From the NCBI RefSeq assembly GCF_022024175.1, contig NZ_CP091794.1, positions 3,100,001 through 3,164,000 of the forward strand: a stretch of DNA of 64,000 nt, in the 5' to 3' direction. The DNA comes from Prevotella communis. Its GTDB lineage: Bacteria; Bacteroidota; Bacteroidia; Bacteroidales; Bacteroidaceae. Numbering within the stretch: position 1 is the first letter of the stretch; each line of letters opens with the position of its first letter. The notes beneath the pieces are model-generated. The model saw nothing but the letters and a program-made list of their open reading frames with translations, ran no database searches and was not told the DNA's origin. The position numbers and the translations under genes were made by a program. Shown in pieces: positions 42,441 through 51,974 of this stretch.

Positions 42441-44138
42441 ATGATTAGGGTTACGGTCTTAAGCGTTATATTTCTATGCAGCCTGGGCATCTTTGCCCAG
42501 ACCGATACAGAGCGTCGTTATGACGTACTCTTTCATGAGGCCATGCTTCAGCGCCAGAAGAGTCACCATGACGCCACGTTCGACCTGCTTACCCGATGTC
42601 TGGAGATCAAGCCCAATGCCCACGAAGCCTATTTCTTCCTAGCGCAATACTATAGCGAGATGAAGAATACAGACAAGGCTTTGGAACTTTTCAAGAAAGC
42701 ATTCGACCTTTGTCCTGACAACATGACGTATATGGAGACCCTGGCACAGTCATATATCGCCAAGGAGAAATACGCCGACGCCATTACCGTGGTTGAGAAG
42801 ATGTACAACCAGGACAAGAGTCGCCAGGAACTGCTGGAAATGCTCTACCGTCTCTACTACCAGGAGCAGAACTACCAGAAAGCCATCGACGTGCTGGATC
42901 GCATGGAGCTCATCGATGGCAAAAGCGAACGCATCACGCTGGCCAAAAGTGCCCTCTACATGGAGATGGACGACAACGAGAAGGCCCTTGCCGCCATCAA
43001 GGCACTGGCCGAGGAACACCCTTACGACCTCAACTATCGCACCCTTTACGCCAATTCCCTGATGACTAACGACAAGATGGATGAGGCCTTCAGCACCTTG
43101 GAAAAGATCATTGCCGAGGAGCCTCATAACGTCAAAGCCCAACAGTCATTAAGAAACTATTATATCAGGATTCAGGATACAGAAGCTGTCGATTCCATCA
43201 CACGCTGCATCCTGATTAACAAGAATACGGAAATCAACGACAAGGTTTACCTGCTTCGCCAGCTGATTGCTGAGAACGAACAGGAAGGTGGCGACAGCAC
43301 ACAAGTCCTGAACATCTTCCGCGAGATACTGCAACAGCCCGACCCCGATGCCGATATAGCCGAACTGCGAGCTGCCTATATGGACCTGAAGAAGATGCCA
43401 CGCGACAGTATCGCTGCTGCCCTGGAACTGGTGTTGCAGTTAGACCCCAACAGGACCTCAGCCCGTCTGCACCTGGCACAGTATGCCTGGGAGGACAATG
43501 ATGACGACCGTATCATCAGTCTCTGTCAGGCTGCCCGTCAGTACAACCCTGAGGAGATGATATTCTATTACTATCAGGGAATGGCCTATTACCGCAAGGA
43601 AGATACCGACCATGCCCTGGAAGCCTTCAAGAACGGCATCAATGTCATCAACGACCAGAGTTCACCTGAGATCGTGTCCGATTTCTATGCTATCCTGGGC
43701 GACCTCCTCTTCCAGAAGAAACGCGAGGCAGAGGCTTTTGCCGCCTACGACTCCTGCCTGCAGTGGAAGCCCGATAATATCGGTTGTCTGAACAACTACG
43801 CCTATTTCCTCAGTCTCAAGGGCGACAACCTGGAGAAAGCCGAGGAGATGAGTTATAAGACCATCAAGGCCGAGCCCAAGAATGCCACCTACCTGGACAC
43901 CTATGCCTGGATACTGTTTATGCAGCGACGCTATGCCGAGGCACGCATCTATATTGACCAGGCCACCCAGAATGCCTCAACGCCCAGTCCGGATATCTAC
44001 GAACATGCCGGCGACATCTATGCCCTGAATGGTGACATGTCCACAGCCATCAGCTATTGGCAACAGGCCCTGGCAAAAGCACCCGACAACAAGTTGTTAG
44101 TAAAGAAGATCAAACGCAAAAAATACATCAAGCAATGA
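42441..44138 (+). CDS. Exported tetratricopeptide repeat protein
   Basis: 565 aa from the ATG at 42441. A signal peptide (VTVLSVIFLCSLGIFAQ) is followed by many TPR units from about residue 30 to the end (for example NAHEAYFFLAQYYSEMKNTD and PDNIGCLNNYAYFLSLKGDN). It is probably a periplasmic or outer-membrane-side scaffold. The order dut-TPR-DUF4292-M23 recurs in Bacteroidales, which suggests an envelope role. Three 7-base repeats (GTTGAAA type, 42415-42440) lie just before its start. Confidence 0.85.
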   Translation: MIRVTVLSVIFLCSLGIFAQTDTERRYDVLFHEAMLQRQKSHHDATFDLLTRCLEIKPNAHEAYFFLAQYYSEMKNTDKALELFKKAFDLCPDNMTYMETLAQSYIAKEKYADAITVVEKMYNQDKSRQELLEMLYRLYYQEQNYQKAIDVLDRMELIDGKSERITLAKSALYMEMDDNEKALAAIKALAEEHPYDLNYRTLYANSLMTNDKMDEAFSTLEKIIAEEPHNVKAQQSLRNYYIRIQDTEAVDSITRCILINKNTEINDKVYLLRQLIAENEQEGGDSTQVLNIFREILQQPDPDADIAELRAAYMDLKKMPRDSIAAALELVLQLDPNRTSARLHLAQYAWEDNDDDRIISLCQAARQYNPEEMIFYYYQGMAYYRKEDTDHALEAFKNGINVINDQSSPEIVSDFYAILGDLLFQKKREAEAFAAYDSCLQWKPDNIGCLNNYAYFLSLKGDNLEKAEEMSYKTIKAEPKNATYLDTYAWILFMQRRYAEARIYIDQATQNASTPSPDIYEHAGDIYALNGDMSTAISYWQQALAKAPDNKLLVKKIKRKKYIKQ

Positions 44139-44986
44139 AATTAACAAACATCCTTAAAGTTGCCGCTTTGGCAATGCCACTTTTCCTGACCTCATGTCAC
44201 ACCAACAAGCAAGTGGTTAAAGAAGCTCCCGTCGTCTCTTCTGAAGAGAGTATGGAGAATGCTGCCATATTGGACAAAGTGACCGGTAACGCACAACCGG
44301 CACAATTCGTCACTTCCAAACTGAAGTTCTCTGTAGAATACGGTTCACAGCAGATGTCGCTCACAGGCAACCTCAGAATGAAGCGCGATGACGTTATCCA
44401 GATGCAGCTCATGGCCTTCGGCTTCGTAGAGGCTGCACGCCTGGAGTTCACCAAGGACTACGTGCTCATCATCGACCGTATCAACAAGCAATACCTGAAG
44501 GCCCCCTATAACTACGTGGATTTCCTGCGTAATAGCGGCATCAATTTCTACACCCTGCAGGCCCTTTTCTGGAACGAACTGTTCAAGCCCGGACTGCAGA
44601 AGGTAGACAAGAACGCACTGGCCAGCTACACTACCAGTATCGACGGCGATGATGCCATCATCAGTCTGGAGCAGGGTAAGATGAACTACAGCTGGCTGAC
44701 CAATCGCCAGTCGGGCCGTATCAAGATGACCAACATCTCCTATCGCGACATACTTAAAGGCAATACCCAGCTGAACTGGGACTACCTGGAGTTCACCAAG
44801 ATGGGTGCGAAGACCTTCCCCAACAACATGAAGGTGACGCTGACCACCCCTGAGAAAGAACTGAAACTGGGTATCCGCCTGAACTACCTGGGCAACGAGA
44901 GTGAATGGGAGACACGTACCAAGGTGTCTGACAAATACCACGAGGTAGATGTCGACCAGATTCTGCGCCGTTTCATGGCCCTGTAA
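44135..44986 (+). CDS. DUF4292 lipoprotein
   Basis: 283 aa from the ATG at 44135, which overlaps the stop of the TPR gene as ATGA. A lipoprotein signal with lipobox LFLTSC gives Cys near residue 20. The mature part is beta-rich with the DUF4292 pattern (SLTGNLRMKRDDVIQMQLM and GFVEAARLEFTKDYV), which resembles LolB/LolA-like folds. It may handle lipids or lipoproteins at the outer membrane. That is inference; the domain has no established function. Confidence 0.82.
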   Translation: MKLTNILKVAALAMPLFLTSCHTNKQVVKEAPVVSSEESMENAAILDKVTGNAQPAQFVTSKLKFSVEYGSQQMSLTGNLRMKRDDVIQMQLMAFGFVEAARLEFTKDYVLIIDRINKQYLKAPYNYVDFLRNSGINFYTLQALFWNELFKPGLQKVDKNALASYTTSIDGDDAIISLEQGKMNYSWLTNRQSGRIKMTNISYRDILKGNTQLNWDYLEFTKMGAKTFPNNMKVTLTTPEKELKLGIRLNYLGNESEWETRTKVSDKYHEVDVDQILRRFMAL

Positions 44987-45015
44987 CATACCGAAATTAT
45001 CTGAAAGCTGAATAA

Positions 45016-46491
45016 ATGAGAAAGATCTGCATACTGCTACTGATGCTTATTGTCTGCATAGCTGCGCCGGCACAAAAGTCGAAGCGCAGGACTACGCAGC
45101 GCAAACAGACGACTACGAAAGTGCAACAAACCAAGAAGAAGAAGCAACCTACACAAAGGGAACAGTTGCAGGCAGACCAGAAAAGGCTCAAGAAAGATAT
45201 CGAGGAGAAGAAGCGCAGAAAGCAGGTACTGGACCAGCAGGTGAAGAAGCAGATGCAGGATGTGCTGGTTCTCAACGATGAAATCAGCGAAAAACGTCGT
45301 ACTATCGACACCATCAAGACCGACATCGACTCACTCAATAGGAACCTGGCTTTTCTTGAAGCGCAGATGGACACGCTCCAGAAAGAACTAAAGACTCGTC
45401 AGAAGCGCTATGCCAATTCCGTGAGATACATGCATCGTAACCGCAAGTCGAGAAACAAGATGATGTTTTTCTTCAGCGCGCAGAACGTCAACCAGATGTA
45501 TCGCCGCACCCGTTTCATGAAAGAATATGCCACCTACCAAAGGGCACAGGGTGAAGCGGTAAAGGTAAAACAGCAACAGATCGAGGAGAAAAAACAGGAA
45601 ATCAGCAATAGCAAGCAAGAGAAGAGCAACCTGCTGGTAAAAGGACAGCGCGAGCAGGCGGCTATGGAGCGTAAGCAGGCTGAGCAGAAGAAGATGGTAA
45701 CCCAACTGCAGAAGGAGCAGCGCACCGTCCAGGACCTCATCAAGAAGGAACAGCAACAGGAGGCTGCCCTGAATGCTAAGATAGAGAAACTCATTGCCGA
45801 GGAGATAGCCCGCGAGAAAGCCCGCATAGAAGCCGAGAAGAAACGTAAGGCTGAGGAACTGGCACGCAAGGAACGTGAACGCAAGGAGCGCGAGCGTCGT
45901 CTGGCCGAGGCAAAGGCACGCGAGGAGAAGGCAAAGGCCGAAGCACTGGCTGCCAAGACTGCCAAGGAGAAAGCGGCTGCCAAGCAGAGGGCACAGGAAG
46001 CCGAGAACGAGCGTAAGACGGCTGAGCGCCATGTAGAACAGGCCAAGAAAGAAATCAGCACTTACACCAGCGCCGACCCCGACCAGAAACTCTCAGGCAG
46101 TTTTGCAGGCAACAAGGGGCGTCTGCCCATGCCTATCACAGGTGCCTATCAGGTAGTACGTAGCTTTGGCTCTAATATTGTGGAAGGTCTGGGTAATGTG
46201 CACCTCAGCAGTAAGGGTCTGCACCTGAAGGGACAGCCCGGTGCCAAAGCGCGTTGCGTCTTCGATGGTGTGGTCAGCAAGATTTACTCTACAGGTAATT
46301 CCTATATCGTGATGGTACGTCACGGCAAGTATATCTCCGTCTATTGCGACCTTGCCGCCGTCAGCGTTGCTGCAGGACAGAAGGTGACCACCAACCAGAC
46401 GCTTGGCTCACTCGGCTCCAGCAACACCATGCAGTTCCAGTTGCGCAACTGGACAGAGTTGCTCGATCCGCGTCCTTGGCTCAGGCGCTAA
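45016..46491 (+). CDS. EnvC-like murein hydrolase activator with degenerate M23 domain
   Basis: 491 aa. A signal peptide (ICILLLMLIVCIAAPAQ) is followed by a very long charged coiled coil from about residue 25 to 350, then a LytM/M23 domain. The zinc ligands of active M23 peptidases are missing. The HxxxD block reads GLHLKGQPG, and the HLHFE block reads MQFQLRN. So it is probably a regulator of amidases, as EnvC is in E. coli, rather than a peptidase. Last gene of the dut operon; its end overlaps the convergent M20 gene by 11 bp. Confidence 0.88.
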   Translation: MRKICILLLMLIVCIAAPAQKSKRRTTQRKQTTTKVQQTKKKKQPTQREQLQADQKRLKKDIEEKKRRKQVLDQQVKKQMQDVLVLNDEISEKRRTIDTIKTDIDSLNRNLAFLEAQMDTLQKELKTRQKRYANSVRYMHRNRKSRNKMMFFFSAQNVNQMYRRTRFMKEYATYQRAQGEAVKVKQQQIEEKKQEISNSKQEKSNLLVKGQREQAAMERKQAEQKKMVTQLQKEQRTVQDLIKKEQQQEAALNAKIEKLIAEEIAREKARIEAEKKRKAEELARKERERKERERRLAEAKAREEKAKAEALAAKTAKEKAAAKQRAQEAENERKTAERHVEQAKKEISTYTSADPDQKLSGSFAGNKGRLPMPITGAYQVVRSFGSNIVEGLGNVHLSSKGLHLKGQPGAKARCVFDGVVSKIYSTGNSYIVMVRHGKYISVYCDLAAVSVAAGQKVTTNQTLGSLGSSNTMQFQLRNWTELLDPRPWLRR

Positions 46492-47545
46492 GAATATCCA
46501 GATAAAGTGTTAATGCTTTTTCTATCTCGCTGATGCAGATAAACTCATCGGCACTATGACTGCGTGACGACTCGCCTGGTCCCAGTTTGAACGAGGGGAA
46601 CGACATCAATGCCTGATCAGACAATGTAGGCGAACCGAAAGGTTTCAGACCCAAATCCACGCAACGCTTCACCAATGGATGGTCTGCAGGAATAGAAGAT
46701 GAATGCAGACGGAACGAACGAGCCTTCAGTTCGCAGCGTTTCATGTGTTTCTGAAGGAACGCAAACACATACTCATTCTGATAATACTCATTGGTACGTA
46801 TATCCAAAACGAAATGCAGGCTATCTGGTATCACGTTGTGCTGCGTGCCACTCTCCACCTGCGTCACCGTCATCTTTGTAGGCCCTAGCAGCGGACTCTC
46901 CTTACCAAATCGGTAATCACGTAGCCATACCAGGTCATCCAGCGCTTCATAGATAGCATTCACACCCTCGTTTCTTGCGGCATGACCGCTCACACCCTTC
47001 GCAAAACCATCTACCACCATCAGTCCCTTCTCGGCAATGGCTGGTTGCATACCCGTAGGCTCACCAACGATAGCCACGTCAATCCTGGGCAGCATAGGCA
47101 GCACATGCTCTACCCCATTCTTGCCCGACACCTCTTCCTCGGCCGATGCCAGATAGATAAGGTTATACGCGCGAGGCTGACTATTCAGGATACGAAACGC
47201 CTGCAGAAGCGTTACCAGTCCGCCGCCACAGTCATTCGAACCCAGACCAAAGAGCTTATCGCCCTCCATCAGAGGCTCATGCGGGTTCTTCGTCCATGTA
47301 GCCACCGGCTTCACCGTGTCGATATGCGCATTGAGGAGAATGGTCTGCCTGGCCTCATCATAGTTGTCCGACACCACCCACAGGTTATTAGCCTCGCGTC
47401 GTGGGTTCATCCCCCACGCGCGCATCTTCGCCTCCATCTTGTCGGCAGCTGCGGTTTCATCCCTGCTCACGCGTGGCGTAGCTATCAGTTCCTTCAGCAG
47501 TTCCACTGCATCATTCACATATCTGCTTTTATCCTCAATACTCAT
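46481..47545 (-). CDS. argE: M20 family deacetylase, probable acetylornithine/acetylcitrulline deacetylase
   Basis: 354 aa. Two-zinc peptidase-fold hydrolase. LNAHIDTVKP (first His and Asp), GSNDCGGGLV, SAEEEVSGKNG (catalytic and metal Glu pair) and SRSHSADEFI (last His) are in place. Related Bacteroidales proteins remove acyl groups from N-acylated ornithine or citrulline in arginine synthesis. No other arg gene is nearby, so a dipeptidase-like role remains possible. It has its own promoter. Confidence 0.82.
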   Translation of the reverse strand: MSIEDKSRYVNDAVELLKELIATPRVSRDETAAADKMEAKMRAWGMNPRREANNLWVVSDNYDEARQTILLNAHIDTVKPVATWTKNPHEPLMEGDKLFGLGSNDCGGGLVTLLQAFRILNSQPRAYNLIYLASAEEEVSGKNGVEHVLPMLPRIDVAIVGEPTGMQPAIAEKGLMVVDGFAKGVSGHAARNEGVNAIYEALDDLVWLRDYRFGKESPLLGPTKMTVTQVESGTQHNVIPDSLHFVLDIRTNEYYQNEYVFAFLQKHMKRCELKARSFRLHSSSIPADHPLVKRCVDLGLKPFGSPTLSDQALMSFPSFKLGPGESSRSHSADEFICISEIEKALTLYLDILSA

Positions 47546-47577
47546 ATCGACATAGTTTTAGAAAATACTTTCGTCTG

Positions 47578-47585
47578 CAAAATTA
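47578..47585 (-). promoter_or_regulatory. -7 box of the M20 deacetylase promoter
   Basis: TAATTTTG on the minus strand, 33 bases before the ATG at 47545. Confidence 0.6.
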
Positions 47586-47667
47586 CATCTTTTTCTTTAA
47601 AATGGATTCTTTGCAGGAATAAAAGTCCGAAATTATTTACTTCTATCCTGATAATCTATAGTTGTAA

Positions 47668-48831
47668 TTATAGATATTCCTTTACTCCATTCTTCCAACT
47701 TTTTAGCTTATGCCAGTCTTTAGGAAGCCAGAAGTCGTTGACAGATTCAAGGACGAGGACGTAGGCTTTGGAACCGACATGGTAAAGAAGCACTCTACAC
47801 GACAGATTCTTGTCAAAGGTATACCAATGCTTGGTATGAAATTCTGTGCGAATAACCCAATTGTTGCTGCTGAACATACCGCGCATGTCGCCGGAGTAGT
47901 CTTGTAAAGGACGATAAAGATAGTTCAGATTTCTATGACGATCGACATAGTTGCCTATCTCGGCGGACAATAGGCGGCGCAGGGTATTAGCCAACTCGGC
48001 TGTTTCTATCTCATAGACTGTACCGTGCGTCTCGCCATCAAGGTCGGGATGGGTGATGTCGCATGAGATTATTTCTGACTTGAAGTCCTCAACCTTTGCC
48101 CCCTTGTCGTGAGTAATCAGGATGGGATGGCTCTTGACACCGTCTGTTTGCAGCACTTTGTCAATCATTCCGGCAAACTCTTTGTAGTCCACGTAATAAA
48201 CCGTGTCTTCGTCTTCCTCTTCTACGGTCAGTCTATAAGTAAAGCTGATTTCGCTTTTGGGCTGGAATCGGTTCTTTTTATAGGCTTCCATATCGTTGTT
48301 AGGAAGAAAACGCGATGGATTAGCTTTCAGGATGAATCCTTCCTTGGCTCCACCGTATTTGCTCCATTCTGGATTCGTCGATAGGTCTGGCATGTAAGTC
48401 TTATCCTGTTGGTTTGTGAAGTCTCTGAGTGCTACAGAGTAGAGCAGGCTGTCAATGCCGTTGCGGTGACTTTCCCAGATGTAGCACTCTGTTCCTTCCT
48501 CGGCTAACAGACGACTAGTGGAGCGAATCAGGTCGTAGCTCTCATGGCTGCGTCGCCACAGGTCACGTATTCTTTTGTCTTGCTCCGGCGTGACGGAAAG
48601 TATGTTGCCCTGCTGGTCCTGATACTTGATGGGGGCAGGGGAGTCGTCGTATAGCTCACAGCTGACGGTGACGATATACTCAGTCCTGAGACCATGTGAA
48701 TAGTTTGCCTCAAAAGTTGCCACTCCAATGGAGTCCAACTGATCAGTTAACTTGATGACACGCTCGTTGAGGCCTTGCGCATTTGCCTGTAATGTTATGT
48801 ATAATAACGATAATATCAATAAGTTTTTCAT
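47668..48831 (-). CDS. Exported protein of unknown function in a sigma factor operon
   Basis: 387 aa with a signal peptide (LLILSLLYITLQANAQ). The mature protein is acidic and mixed alpha/beta. It has no transmembrane segment and no motif I can assign; TYRLTVEEEDEDTVYYVDY and TKHWYTFDKNLSCRVLLYH are typical stretches. It lies 15 bp after an anti-sigma-like gene, and the pattern sigma/anti-sigma/exported protein suggests it is either the signal sensor or the main output of the regulon. Confidence 0.65.
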   Translation of the reverse strand: MKNLLILSLLYITLQANAQGLNERVIKLTDQLDSIGVATFEANYSHGLRTEYIVTVSCELYDDSPAPIKYQDQQGNILSVTPEQDKRIRDLWRRSHESYDLIRSTSRLLAEEGTECYIWESHRNGIDSLLYSVALRDFTNQQDKTYMPDLSTNPEWSKYGGAKEGFILKANPSRFLPNNDMEAYKKNRFQPKSEISFTYRLTVEEEDEDTVYYVDYKEFAGMIDKVLQTDGVKSHPILITHDKGAKVEDFKSEIISCDITHPDLDGETHGTVYEIETAELANTLRRLLSAEIGNYVDRHRNLNYLYRPLQDYSGDMRGMFSSNNWVIRTEFHTKHWYTFDKNLSCRVLLYHVGSKAYVLVLESVNDFWLPKDWHKLKSWKNGVKEYL

Positions 48832-48846
48832 ATTTGTTGCTCGTTT

Positions 48847-49524
48847 TTATTTGCTTGTTGTGAAGGCCAGCAGGTCATTGGTCAGCAGCTCGCCTCGCCT
48901 TCTAATTTCGTTTTCTATCTCTTTGTTGTCGGATGTCAACTGAAGTGCCGTAACTTGACGGTTATTCGACAACAGTTGGTCAACCATTTCGTCCGTCATA
49001 TATTGTACGGGAGCTTTTTGCGGTTTAGAATTAACTCTTTTCTTACGATGACTTCTTTTCAAAGGCTGCTGTAGCACCTGAGGTTCTTCGGGTATGGTCG
49101 AAGATGTTTCCATTATTGGATTTGCATCGTTAGACTTACTCACTTGCGCCACCAACACATCCTGCGTCTCTGACTCTCCATCTTTATTAAAGATGTAGAA
49201 CCCGATAATGAATAATATGCTCGCCGCAATGCCAGTCATCATCCACCTGATGAGTATCTTAGGCTTTGTGTTGACATCCTTTGGAAGCGTTTTTACTTTT
49301 TCCCAGCTGATGTTGACAGGCTGTGCTACCTCCGTTTCTGGTTCGATGTCAACCTTTCCGCTATCGAACAGGGCAAACATCTCCTTGTATTCCTGCCATT
49401 CATCGCCCACCTCGTTGGTGCGAAAGTATTCTGCCAACATCTGCTCCTCGTTCAGACTGGTTTCGCCAGCCATGAACTTATCAAGCATACGGGCAATTTC
49501 TTGTTTGTCATAGATTCTATTCAT
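48847..49524 (-). CDS. Single-span membrane anti-sigma factor-like protein
   Basis: 225 aa. The cytoplasmic N-terminal part (about 1-90) has an anti-sigma-like helical start (LDKFMAGETSLNEEQMLAEYF). One membrane helix (WMMTGIAASILFIIGFYIF) follows near residue 100, then a basic periplasmic segment (RSHRKKRVNSKPQK). Its ATG overlaps the sigma factor stop as ATGA (49521-49524). Function is inferred from this coupling and topology, since the sequence itself is not diagnostic. Confidence 0.72.
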   Translation of the reverse strand: MNRIYDKQEIARMLDKFMAGETSLNEEQMLAEYFRTNEVGDEWQEYKEMFALFDSGKVDIEPETEVAQPVNISWEKVKTLPKDVNTKPKILIRWMMTGIAASILFIIGFYIFNKDGESETQDVLVAQVSKSNDANPIMETSSTIPEEPQVLQQPLKRSHRKKRVNSKPQKAPVQYMTDEMVDQLLSNNRQVTALQLTSDNKEIENEIRRRGELLTNDLLAFTTSK

Positions 49525-50018
49525 CGTTGGTTCCTCCTTTTCAGTTTATTCATTAGTTCGTTTCTTGCTCGAGCAAGCAAAGTTGATACGGATGTCTGCT
49601 TGATACCCAGGATATCTGCAATCTCGCTCAGTTCACGGTGTTCCAGTTGTCTCATCGTGAGCACGATTCGCGAGGTGTTAGGCAAAGCATCTATCTGATC
49701 GTTCATCCATTGCTCCAGTTCTGCATATTCCAAACGGTCGTACAGCGAACCTTCATCCACAAGCGGCATCATGCTGCCCACTTCCGCATGAGTGCGTGTC
49801 GTGCGCCATCGGTCTATGCACACATGTCTCGTGGTAATCGCCACCAGGCTCTTCATGCGAGTAGCATCGTCCATCTTCTCATGCAGATACCAGAGCTTTA
49901 TCATCACATCCTGCGCAATATCCTCGGCATCAGCAGGTGCAGCCCCACATTTCAGGGCTACCGTAACGGCGTTCGCACGCATCTCGCTGGCTATATGTGT
50001 AAACTCTTCTTGCGTCAT
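49521..50018 (-). CDS. ECF-type RNA polymerase sigma factor
   Basis: 165 aa from the ATG at 50018. Region 2 is visible as DAEDIAQDVMIKLWYLHEKM and region 4 as LPNTSRIVLTMRQLEHRELSEIADILGIKQTSVSTLLARAR (second half shown as helix-turn-helix), with the usual short linker. It should direct transcription in response to a signal relayed by the membrane protein encoded next. A frame to 50057 adds 13 residues and is less likely. Confidence 0.9.
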   Translation of the reverse strand: MTQEEFTHIASEMRANAVTVALKCGAAPADAEDIAQDVMIKLWYLHEKMDDATRMKSLVAITTRHVCIDRWRTTRTHAEVGSMMPLVDEGSLYDRLEYAELEQWMNDQIDALPNTSRIVLTMRQLEHRELSEIADILGIKQTSVSTLLARARNELMNKLKRRNQR

Positions 50019-50171
50019 TCTATTTATATAACGAAAAAGATGGCAGATATTAAACAAAGAAATAATATTTTTTATAAAAATCGCAGGCAGTACCTCGTGG
50101 GCGGACTTATCAAAAACCTATTTTGGAAAGTCTAACTCGTGGCTGTATCACAAGCTTGATGGTATTCCATA

Positions 50172-50321
50172 CTAACCCTCACACCCCACCCAATCGCAGA
50201 AAAAGCCTTTATACAAAGGGAAATCGGAGGGGTTAGTGTTATGCTAACAGTAACCCCAACACTCCCCCAAACACTAACCCCAACACTACACCCTCGTTAT
50301 TCAGGACATCTTGGGGAGCAA
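50172..50321. repeat. GC-rich repeat array left of IS66
   Basis: No gene is seen between the sigma factor and the IS. The stretch holds CCCTCACACCCCACCC, a core AAAGCCTTTATACAAAGGG, and several CACTAACCCCAACACT-type units. The core and flanks resemble the right arm of the VapE element (AAAGCCTTTACCACAGGGC with CCCTC blocks). It ends with the 8-bp target copy GGGAGCAA at 50314-50321. Confidence 0.65.
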
Positions 50322-50351
50322 GTAAGCGTATCCGCTCTAACGCCTTGCAGA

Positions 50352-51911
50352 CTATAAGTCTTTCCATTTGTCTGGCAGCAGGGCTCTGTATTCCCTGATA
50401 TCGGTGTTTGGCTGCATCAGCGCTGCCCTGTTGATGACATCTGAGATGTACTCGAAGAAATTAATCTTGTTGAGTCTACAAGAGCATGCCAGCGAATAAA
50501 ACATGGCAGCACGCTGGGCTCCTTTGTGTGATCCGAAGAAGAGCGAGTTTCTCCTTGAGAGCGATATGTACCTGTTGAGTCTCTCAACGAGGTTGTTGTC
50601 CAAATGATAGTCTCCCCTGGTGAAGATATTTCCGATGGCTTCCCATTCGTTGAGCATATAGTGCACGGCAATATACTTGTCCGACTTGGGCAGCATCTCA
50701 GGGTCTGCCGCCATCCGGTCAAGCCTCTTGCGTATCTCTTTCAGTATCTTGGGGGCATACTTCTGTCTCCAGCGGAGGTTTTTCTCTACCGTCCAGCCGT
50801 CTGTCTCAATCCTATGATGATGCTCCATTTGGTAAAGCTCGTTTATAAGCCTGACTATAGTCTGTGCCTCACCGTCATCATCGCAGTCGAGAAATTTCCT
50901 CTTCACATGCTGTAGGCAGGAGAGTCTCGTAAGTTTTGCAGCCATCTTCCTGTAGGGATAGAATCCGTCTGACTGGAAGGTTCCTCCATAGTCGCCTATA
51001 TAGTTAAGGATGACATCCTGTCCTCTTGATCCGTCGTGATAAAAATAATAGACCAGTCCTGTGTGCATGGCTGTCACTACCCAGATGTATCCTTTCTTCG
51101 AGCCCTTTCCGCCAGGCACCTTGACAAGTACGCGATGATAAGTCTCGTCGCCTGCCAGATAGTCGTCTTCCTTGACTGCCAGCCCCATCGCCTTGTACAG
51201 GTTCTCGAAGACGCCTTCCGTCTTGCGCAACAGTCCGTGAGCAGTACCCTTGTCCATATCGAAACCGTTCTCCGTAAAGTACTTGACGATACGCTCCACA
51301 GGCATGGAGTAGATGTAGCGCAGCTGGGCGATGCCTGCGATGAAGGAACCGTCGTAGTTCGAGCCCAGCAGGGGAGCTACAGGAGCCTTTCCCTCCATGA
51401 CGGCTCCGTCCTGGGTATAGATACGTACGTGATATACCTTCTTGATGAAGCGCATGGGTACAAGGATGTAGCGTACCACGTCGTGAGTATCTATCAGACG
51501 TGCTTTCATCTCATCGAAGCATGAATCTGTAGGATAGACGTCCTCCTCCTCGACCTCCACCTCATAGTGATCCTTGCGTCTAGCTCCATAGTTGGTCCTT
51601 GCCCTCGGCTTCGGGGCGGAATCAGACTGCTGACTGTTTGAGTCTGGAGAAGTGGTACTTGATGCCGACACGGACGGAGTCTGTCTCTCCGATTTGTTCT
51701 GCTGTATCTTCGTCAGTCCCTTGATGACATTACGCTGTTTCTTCTCCTCCTGATTCTTCCGGATGAGCAGTTCCTCCAGCGATGACACCTTCTTGAAAAG
51801 CTCATCCACCTTACGGTTGGCTTCTTCAAGACGGTCATTTGCCTCCCTAAGCTGTTGCTGCAGGAAGGCATTCTGCTGCTGGAGCATACTGATAATCTCG
51901 TCCTTTTTCAT
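50352..51911 (-). CDS. tnpC: IS66 transposase (TnpC)
   Basis: 519 aa from the ATG at 51911. An N-terminal leucine-zipper coiled coil (LQQQLREANDRLEEANRKVDE) precedes a low-complexity linker. The DDE catalytic domain follows, with Asp in YLAGDETYHRV, Asp in GTFQSDGFYPYR and Glu in LDNNLVERLNR, which is the IS66 hallmark. The zinc-binding CxxC region typical of some IS66 members is replaced by an acidic stretch (EVEVEEEDVYPTD). It has its own -7 box at 51916-51923, very close to the ATG. Confidence 0.96.
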   Translation of the reverse strand: MKKDEIISMLQQQNAFLQQQLREANDRLEEANRKVDELFKKVSSLEELLIRKNQEEKKQRNVIKGLTKIQQNKSERQTPSVSASSTTSPDSNSQQSDSAPKPRARTNYGARRKDHYEVEVEEEDVYPTDSCFDEMKARLIDTHDVVRYILVPMRFIKKVYHVRIYTQDGAVMEGKAPVAPLLGSNYDGSFIAGIAQLRYIYSMPVERIVKYFTENGFDMDKGTAHGLLRKTEGVFENLYKAMGLAVKEDDYLAGDETYHRVLVKVPGGKGSKKGYIWVVTAMHTGLVYYFYHDGSRGQDVILNYIGDYGGTFQSDGFYPYRKMAAKLTRLSCLQHVKRKFLDCDDDGEAQTIVRLINELYQMEHHHRIETDGWTVEKNLRWRQKYAPKILKEIRKRLDRMAADPEMLPKSDKYIAVHYMLNEWEAIGNIFTRGDYHLDNNLVERLNRYISLSRRNSLFFGSHKGAQRAAMFYSLACSCRLNKINFFEYISDVINRAALMQPNTDIREYRALLPDKWKDL

Positions 51912-51974
51912 ATTACAAAGGTACAAAAAAAGAACGAGATTACCAAAGAAAAAACATACTGTTTTTTGTTTATT

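Noticed and set aside
45400..46060. Leu/Ser-rich minus-strand frames opposite the EnvC-like gene
   Set aside because: They arise from the Glu/Lys-rich coiled coil read on the other strand and look like membrane proteins only by codon complement.
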